64,000 nt of DNA from Trogon surrucura (Eukaryota > Chordata > Aves > Trogoniformes > Trogonidae), in the NCBI GenBank assembly GCA_020746105.1, contig CM036634.1, positions 1,762,582-1,826,581 on the forward strand, in the 5' to 3' direction. Every line of letters starts with the position of its first letter. Positions within the stretch are counted from its first letter, which is position 1. Shown in pieces: positions 56,750 to 64,000 of the stretch. The notes beneath the pieces were generated by a model. That model made no database searches, was not told the origin of the DNA, and saw only the letters and a program-made list of their open reading frames with translations. A program made the position numbers and the translations under genes.

Positions 56750-57430
56750 CGGGGGTCTGGGGGCTGCGGGGGAGCTCAGGCCTCAGGCCCCGTCCTTCGG
56801 AGGAGCAGAGGCCTCCGGGCCCGGTGTGCGGGGGGTATCCAAGGCGGGTGGGGTTATCCCGGTGTCCTGGGGGTCTAAGGGTGGGGTTATCCCGGTGCGC
56901 TGGGGGCCTGAGGGAGGGTCCTGGCATGCTAAGGGCGTCTAAGGATGGGGTGCTGGGGGTCTAAGGAGGGGGGAAGGTCCTGTTGTGCTGGAGGTCTCAG
57001 GATCATCATAGAATGGCCTCGACTAGGTCAGGCAACACGTGAGAACCGAACGGGAATCGAACTCGCGACCTTTGGTGTTTCAAGCACCACTCTCGATGGG
57101 GGGTCCCGGTGTCCTGGGGGCTTGGGAGGGACTCTAGAGGAGCAGAGGCCCCAGTCCCAGGGTGCTGGGGGTCTGGGTGGAGCACAGGCCGCTGGACTCG
57201 GTGTGCCGGGGGTCTGGGGTTAGTGGGGGGGGGGGTCTCCGGTGGAGCACAGGCTCCTGGTCCCGGTGTGCTCTGGGTCTGGGAGAGGGGGCTCTGGTGG
57301 AGCACAGTCGCCCAGGGTACTCAGGGTGGTCTGTGGAGGAGAAGGGGCCCCCAGGCCCAGTGTATGGGGCGGGGGGCCTCTGTGGGCTGAAGACCACTGG
57401 GCTGCTTGTGCAGAGGTCTGTGGTGGAGTG
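56750..57430. repeat. Degenerate minisatellite in THOC5 intron 1
   Basis: A loosely conserved unit of about 60-70 bases recurs with the core GGTCTGGGTGGAGCACAGGC and CCCGGTGTGCTGGGGGTCT. A shorter sub-repeat (GTGGGGTTATCCCGGTG) occurs twice near 56840-56900. A tRNA-like SINE fragment interrupts the array at about 57003-57095. Confidence 0.7.
57003..57095 (-). mobile_element. tRNA-derived SINE fragment with CR1-like tail
   Basis: Read on the complement, the sequence has a perfect 5-bp stem and 7-base loop resembling an anticodon arm (57073-57089, loop CTTGAAA). A short variable region follows, then a T-arm with an exact RNA polymerase III B box GTTCGATTCC (57053-57062). After the tRNA-like part comes GACCTAGTCGAGGCC and then ATTCTATGATGATC, like a CR1 3' terminus. 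The D-arm side is missing, so the copy is 5'-truncated. Birds do have tRNA-headed SINEs mobilised by CR1; assignment to a named family is not possible here. Confidence 0.62.
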
Positions 57431-57619
57431 AGAGCTGGGATGAGAGAGCTGGGACTGGGTGGGTGGGGAGGAGGGGCAGGGGGTTGCTGGGCTGAGAGAC
57501 TACAGAGTCCAAGCAGGCTGGTAAAAGGTATTCTGGGACAGCCCAGATCCCAGGTGGCTTTAGCTTTCCCATGGGTGACAGCTTTGCCTCTTGTCCCCCA
57601 GTCCTTGACTGACGGCGCC

Positions 57620-60600
57620 ATGTCGTCAGACTCCAGCAAGAAGAGGAAACCCAAAGTGATCCGCACGGATGGGGGCCCGCAGGAGGGCAAGCGGGGCAAG
57701 GCTGATGCCGACCAGGTAGGGTCCCTGACTGCCCACGTGCACAGGCAGAGTCTGCCGTGGCAGGGGGCTCTCTTCACATTTACACCTTTCCGGCCTTATT
57801 GTCCTCTTCGGGAAGTTGTGAGATTGTTCCCCGGAGTCTAGTCAGCTCCCAGCGCCTCTGAAACTCACAGTCTGAATTTCTGAACCTGCTTCCGTCTCCT
57901 TCAGGAAATGCAGTGCTCAAGGAATCAAGAGGGGAGGGTCGGCACAGGGCTGAAAGGTCCCGCGGGGATTTGCAGGTTGCCTTAAAACGCTCCCACAAGC
58001 AGCAGGGTAACCTGGGTTCAGCCAAACTAGAAACTAGAGCTGAAGTGGTCATCACCTTCCCTAGCTTATCCCCTGTAGTAATTTGGACATACCTGGTACA
58101 GGACAGATACCACTTTAAATTTTTAATAACTATATAAGAGGCAGCCTGATCTTGCTGGGTGTTTTAATGCCTGATGGTATTCATGTCCAGAATTGTGAAC
58201 TGTGTGTAAAGCCTCCTTGGGATTAACGGACAGAGCCAGGAATCAAGACCCAGTGGTTTGTTTCCCAGTGCCTTTTCCAGAGAAGGTGGAAGGAACGAGC
58301 TGTGGAAGGTGCTTTCTGCCTTTGCAGGATGTTAGGTACTACAGCGAGGAGTGCGAGGTGGATCTCCGTGACCCTATCAAAGACTACGAGCTCTACAGAG
58401 AGACTTGCCAGGAGCTTCAGAGGCTCATGGCAGAAATCCAGGAGCTGAAGAGCAGAGGCATCAAGGACAACGTAAGGAGAAGCATCGGTGCTTGGTTTAA
58501 TGTGTTCTGCTCTTTGATGGCTTTTCTTAGTCTGAGAGGAGTGGGAGCAGAAGCCGATCCGTTTTCTTGGGAGAGGCAGGCAGAAGGAACAGCCTCCTTT
58601 AGACAAAGTAGAAGACAGTTCAGCTGGATCTTGACTGAGCAGGCATTATGCAAACCGAGTTCTAAAACGTGTTTGTGCCCCTGTGAGTCGGGGGTTCCTG
58701 GGAGAGGAACTAAGCCCTCCTGACCGCAGCGGGGGTGGCCGGGCTCTCGTTGTCCCACAGAGGCCCTGCAGCCTTGGCCATGGCTGGGGAAACCTTGTGC
58801 TGCGACTGCACCATCCTGGGTGGCTTCAGGCACAAATGTCTCTGTTCCTACCGCTGAGAAAAATGACTAGAGTTTGCCTAGAACCCCCCTGCATGTTATT
58901 TCCAGGGGGGCGACCTGTGAGTTGGACAGCAGGAGAACCCTGACAGCGTTATTTGTGGCTCTTCGGTGAAGGGCAGAGCTCCCTTTGTGACAGGACTCGC
59001 AGGAGTCCTCTGCCCTGCAGTAGAGGGGCTTTGCTGTGCCGGTCGTCTGTCCTGCTTCAAACACCTCTCTCCTGCTGCTCAGGCATCCGAGATAGACGAG
59101 CGACGCATTCAGAGCTGTGTCCACTTCATGACTCTGAAGAAGCTCAACCGGCTGGCTCATATTCGGCTGAAAAAAGGAAGAGACCAAACCCACGAGGTAC
59201 GGCGGGGCCAGGGGGTTGGTGAGGACAGGTCGGGATTTAGCGGGGTCGGAGACAGCGCCGTTTCTGCCTGGTCTGTTTGTGGAGAGCAATTAAACACCTG
59301 CCAGTCTCCGTTTTTTTATAATTAGAGGTTTATCAGGAGACTCTGCTGCGATAAAGTGGGAGCTGTGAATGTGATGAATGACAAAATCTCTGTCTCAAGA
59401 ATTTGGTGTGCTCTAGGCCTGAGAAATGTGTAAGCAGTTGTCTGGGTGAGGAGCTTTGGGGCCATCTCGGAGAGCTTTTCACATTTGGTGAACTACACCC
59501 ATTTTCATTGTACCGCTGGGGAAACTGAGGCAGGGGATCAGAGGGCCGTGTGTCCCAGCAGCTCTGCCCTGTTCTCTTGTCCCCAAAACATGCTGCCCTC
59601 CAGAGCAGAGTCACTTTGAGGTGATGAGCATCTGCTTCCCCAGCCTTTGGAAAATGTTGCAGACCCTAAAACCTTCCATCCCTAACTGGTGCAGTGGGGG
59701 TGGCATACATCGGCGACTCTCTTTTGGGATTTTTGGGAGGAAGGCAACAAAACTTGATGCCCCGCTCTGGCTCTGTTTCAGGCGAAGCAGAAGGTTGATG
59801 CGTATCACCTGCAGCTCCAGAACCTGCTCTATGAGGTGATGCACCTGCAGAAAGAGATCACCAAATGCTTGGAGTTCAAGTGAGTTTGGCTGGGGAGGAG
59901 AGGGAGGTGGCGGGTTGTCTGAGGTGGAGTGGAGGCCTCCAGTGTTTGGGATCTCTTGCAACATTGCCTGAGCCCGGTGTGGGACGAGAGTGGATGCTCC
60001 AGATGTCACTACATGGGATTGTTGGGATATTCCGGAGTTCTTGTGCTGGGGAGAAGGGAATCCATTGCGACAGGAGAAAACAGGGAAATGTCAAAGGTTT
60101 GGCCACGCTGGTCTCTCCAAGGAGTCTCTGCCCTCTGTATTTCAAAATTTTTCATCCAAAAGCCAAGTTTTCCCTCATGCCTGTCACATGAGCAGCTCTC
60201 TGGGCTGCTACCAGGAGGGCTGTATTTAGAGTGACACCTCAAACGTGTGAGGAAAATCCCTCTGTGAGAGAGGGGACACCTCTACTGGTGGCTCATGATT
60301 AGAGCGAAGCCAGGGCATGGGGCATCGGCTTACCTTCTCCGGTGAGACACGGTTGAGTTCGGCCCTGCTGCAGAGTTTCCCACCCTTCCCTGATCTGATC
60401 CTTCTGTCCTGGCAGGTCAAAACATGAGGAGATTGAACTGGTGAGCCTGGAAGAGTTTTACAGAGAGGCCCCTCCTGAAATCAGCCGGCCTGCCATCACC
60501 CTGGCTGAACCTCACCAGCAGACCCTGGCCCGTCTGGACTGGGAGCTGGAGCAGCGCAAGAGGTGGGTCAGCGGCGGCTCAGTCGGGCGCTGAGCGGGGG

Positions 60601-63600
60601 GGGCACTTGGCGGAGCACCACAGCGAGCAAAAGTGGGCGATCGCGGTTTTAACACCCTCTTGAAATAATTGGTGTAGAGCAAGTGACAGATTTGTTGCAG
60701 AAGTGAGCCCTCGGTGTGGAGATCCGCTCTTTGCGTGGGGCTGTCCTTGGTGGGATCGTTGTTTCAGAAACCAGGGAGTTTTCTTTCATGTTCCTCATGG
60801 AACCAGAGCCCTGGGGATCCTGGGGACCAGAGCAACCTCTGAACCAAGGCGAGAGGAGCCGCGAGCCGGCTGCAGCTGCTGTGCCCGGCTGGGGCTGTGC
60901 CTTGTGCTCTGACAGCAGAGGCCCCTCGGCTCTCCTGCTAAACCCACACGTGTTCTCCCAGCGAGACAGTGAGCATCAGCACTGGCTTTTTGGGTATCGA
61001 GGGAAGAAAATTAATATTTTAGCTTGACGTTTCCCCGGTGTCTGCTTGGAGGCTTTTGGAGGAGGGAACGGGAACACCGCCCGCTTTGGGGGTGGTCCCA
61101 AAGGATGGACGGTTACATGGTTCCATCCAGAACCGGGCTCTGCAAGATGTGCGGTGCAGGGCAAAGCAATCCCTGTTTTATCTCCGAGCCGTGGCACAAG
61201 GAGCAAAATTAAGTCAACGCGGTGCTGCTGCCGTTCCTTCCTGCCTGTGCTCCTAACGCTTGCCGAGGTGGGGAGCTGCCTGCACAGCGCTGAGCTCGCA
61301 GAGCTGAGACTTGTGGTGCTGGCAGCCACCTCCTCGACCTCTTCCAATCCCCGAGGTCCCTCAGCTGGTGCAGGCAGGACAAGTGGCTCCACTGCTCCCT
61401 CGGCTCTCACCCCACGTGAAAAGCAAACGCAATGCATTGCTGCTATGCTTTGATAACAGCCAGCAGCTTTTTCAGCGGGGTGGCAGCTGAAACCAGCTGC
61501 CTCGAACAGACACCAGTAGTGCTTTGGGCACTCTCTGGTTTCAGCCTGCCCCGGTGCTGCTGGGCGAGAGGTTGCAATCAACAGCGAGAAGGAAATTTAA
61601 CGTGTTCTCCCTAAACACGAATGTACCCAGGACTCAAAGGGTTATGGTGAACTCGTGTTTTCCTGGGCTTTCTACCCAGTTAGAGGAGCACTTGCTAGTG
61701 TATTAAACCTCAGCTAGAAGTTAGCTAAGAAGGAGTTGACATGACATGACATGACATTCACATGGTGATGTGAAGTGGAAAAGCCTCCTGAGGACCTTGG
61801 CTGGGTTAGCAGGGCTCTGTTGGTGTGTGAGCAGATCTGCTGAGGAAGACTCTGGCTGCTGTCCCTTCTCAGAGCACAGCACAAGGCTGAGCTTCCACTT
61901 TTCCTCTCCGTTCATTTTCCAGCTCTAATCCGTCCCTTTCTGCCTCCGCTTGCCCTTGGTGTTAAGCACTCTTTGTTTGTCACCATGTCTGAGCTCTCCT
62001 GGTTCCTGCAGCACCAGGTCAGGAGAGCCGGGGTCCCAGTCAGGCCCCCATCAGGCTTTGTAGCTGTAGCGGTGACCGAATTTCCACCCCTAGGCTGGCA
62101 GAGAAGTACAAGGAATGCCTGACCAGCAAGGAGAAGATCCTGAAGGAGATTGAGGTGAAGAAGGAGTATCTGAGCAGCCTCCAGCCTCGACTCAACAGCA
62201 TCATGCAGGTACTCGAGCTCCGCAGGAAGCGGGGAAATGCCTTTGGGGCTGAGCTGAGGTCACACTTCCAAGGGCTGCATTAGAGAGGTGCAATGCCTGG
62301 GCTGATTCTGCTCTGGAGACGTTTTGCTCCCAGTTGAGATGGCCGAGGGCTTGATTTGCCTCGTGCTGAGACTCCTCCGGAGTCTCCTTGTTTATGCGGC
62401 AATTCCCGCAGAACTGCGGATGGAGGAGTCCTTAAATGGGCCTTTCCCGAGAGAGCGACACACAGTTCCAACCCCTTCTGATTGCCTTGGGAGGAAAAAA
62501 CAGGAGAAGGAACTGGGTTATTTTCAGATTCAAAAGTTTTCCAGCAAAGGAGAGCTGTTAGCCCTTCCCCTGGGGTCTCCCCGTGGCTGCGTTCAACCCT
62601 GCACCACGGCTCCTGTGCTGGTTTCCAGTCTTCCACTTCTCAGCTCGAGGTGAAGGAGGGGAGGGGAGGAGGGTGAACCATTCCGTTCCTGGTGACAAAG
62701 CTTAGCCCTGTTGTTCCTTCAGGCCTCCCTGCCTGTCCAGGAGTATCTCTTCATGCCTTTCGACCAGGCGCACAAACAATATGAGACAGCCCGACACCTC
62801 CCGCCGCCTCTCTACGTTCTCTTCGTCCAAGCCAGCGCCTACGGTCAGGCCTGCGGTGAGCACCAAGAGGGAGCGATGCCAGGAGGGGCTGCAGCACCCC
62901 GCGGGCCGAGTTTCACTCAAGGCGTTGTTTTGGGGACACGTCAGGGAGGTCCTTTTCATCCCACTCCCTCTGCTGCTGCATTCTGCTGAGCCCAGAGCAG
63001 CAGGGTGGCCTCAGGGCTGGCACAATGAGGCAGCAGCAGCATTTGAAACTTTGTTTGCTCAGCTCCCTTGCTAAAAGAACTGCTTGGGAAGCTCCCTTTC
63101 CGCCTCTGCCCTGCCCCCCGCACCGTGCCTCTTCTCAAGGTCGGCAGGAACATCCCGCAGCCTGTGAGCTGGCTCGGTGCTGATGTGGCCTCCCCAGGGC
63201 TGTCACCCCACAGGGTGTGTGCTCTGTTGTGCCACCTGTGTGTGATGGTGACTCTGGAGCAGGTGCTACCTCTGCCTGCCCTCAAGGACACTCTTCCCCA
63301 CAGCTCACCTCTTGGCTCTTGATACAATATTTGGCTTTTATGGTTTCCAGGGACGTTCACTCGAGCCCCAGCATTTTCCCTCCTTTGACCCCATCCTAAC
63401 TTGGCAGATCCAGCCCTGCGGTGGCCCCACAGAGCCCTCAGGACAGCTGCCTCTCCCCACTGAAACTTCATTTGAGCTTCCTCAAGCAGTAGCTTTTTGG
63501 GGTCAGGGCTGCTTCTAACCACCTTTGCCATACAGGAGTGAGGCTCGTATCTTAGTTTTCGTGTCTCTTCTGTAGATAAGAAGCTTGTGGTGGCCATCGA

Positions 63601-64000
63601 AGGAAGCGTAGAGGAAGCCAAAGCCCTGTACAAGCCACCCGAGGACTCGCAGGGTGAGTTGGGGTGGAGTTGGGTAGAGAAGTGAGCGGCTGCTGAAATG
63701 GTGCGGTGTCTGCCCTGGCAGCTGATCCCCTCTGTCCCCAGCTCCTCCTCCCTGAGAGGAGTTCCCAGCCCCTCGTCTGTTGGAGTGACCCCTGGTCCTG
63801 GGGAAGACAAGTTCCTGTGTGTCTGGTTCCTGCCAGGGCCCTGCTGTTGGCAGGGGCCGGTGATGTCCAGGGGAGCTGTGGATCTCGGAGAAAGGGCTGG
63901 TGGTCCTGCTGTTTGCGGGAAAGCTGGTGAGCTCTGGAGTGTCCCTGCTTACACTACTCTCTTTGCACAGATGACGAAAGCGATTCTGATGCGGAGGAGG
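57620..64000 (+). CDS. THOC5: THO complex subunit 5, 3'-partial
   Basis: THOC5 is a nuclear subunit of the THO/TREX complex, which couples transcription to mRNA export. Coding exons: 57620-57715, 58328-58471, 59083-59196, 59782-59879, 60416-60562, 62094-62208, 62723-62855, 63576-63653 and 63971 to the window end, plus an upstream noncoding exon. That is nine coding exons, the last cut by the window. All junctions are GT-AG and in phase. About 318 of roughly 680 residues are present. The N-terminus has two basic clusters (KKRKPK, KRGK) fitting a nuclear localisation signal. A long helical region follows, from [18 protein letters not shown] through [20 protein letters not shown], the segment that pairs with THOC7 in the complex. 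The visible part ends in an acidic run ([10 protein letters not shown]). The start ATG at 57620 is preceded by an acceptor at 57601. Confidence 0.94.
60563..62093. other. THOC5 intron without other features
   Basis: A 1.5-kb intron of unique sequence. Apart from a short pentanucleotide repeat at 61736-61758 I see no exon, CR1 or minisatellite in it. Confidence 0.7.
61736..61758. repeat. Pentanucleotide microsatellite (TGACA)4
   Basis: Four consecutive ATGAC/TGACA units in a THOC5 intron. Confidence 0.85.

Noticed and set aside
57003-57095. Functional tRNA-Ser gene
   Set aside because: The D-arm and acceptor stem are absent and the T stem is imperfect; a SINE fragment fits better.

Overview
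The window is vertebrate, and almost certainly avian, nuclear DNA. It holds interrupted genes with GT-AG splice sites, GC-rich CpG-island promoters, many G-rich minisatellites, and CR1 LINE fragments ending in the bird-typical ATTCTATGAT tail. High GC, compact introns and dense minisatellites suggest a microchromosome. Four identified genes lie on the + strand, and a fifth locus has no family I recognise.

Layout. 1-13575: no exon recognised; a 20-bp minisatellite and several CR1 copies; probably intron of OSBP2. 13576-38435: the 3' twelve coding exons of OSBP2 (ORP4), with FFAT motif and complete sterol-binding domain; the PH-domain exons lie outside the window. 38436 to about 41180: probable OSBP2 3' UTR with two AATAAA signals. 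41.3-41.85 kb: purine-rich minisatellite. 43.75-47.54 kb: an unidentified coiled-coil protein gene. 48.5-51.5 kb: a tandem duplication of the 5' part of a PLEKHA4-like PH-domain gene; the upstream copy is decayed and the downstream copy leads into a complete eight-exon gene (50068-53181). 53291-55813: NIPSNAP1, starting only 109 bp after the PLEKHA4-like stop codon, so that its CCAAT-rich promoter lies in that gene's last coding exon. 56.5-57.6 kb: THOC5 promoter, probable noncoding exon and an intron carrying a minisatellite and a tRNA-like SINE fragment. 57620-64000: the first nine complete coding exons of THOC5 and part of the tenth.

OSBP2 (lipid transfer at membrane contact sites), NIPSNAP1 (mitochondrial protein) and THOC5 (mRNA export) are unrelated housekeeping-type genes kept together by synteny; from memory their human orthologues lie on 22q12. 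PLEKHA4 is on human 19q13, so its position here is the most unusual point. Three gene models (PLEKHA4-like, coiled-coil, NIPSNAP1 exon 1) are each out of phase by one base; in the first two the fault falls in a G run. This looks more like homopolymer length error in the assembly than like pseudogenes. No operon-like or defence-type system is present.
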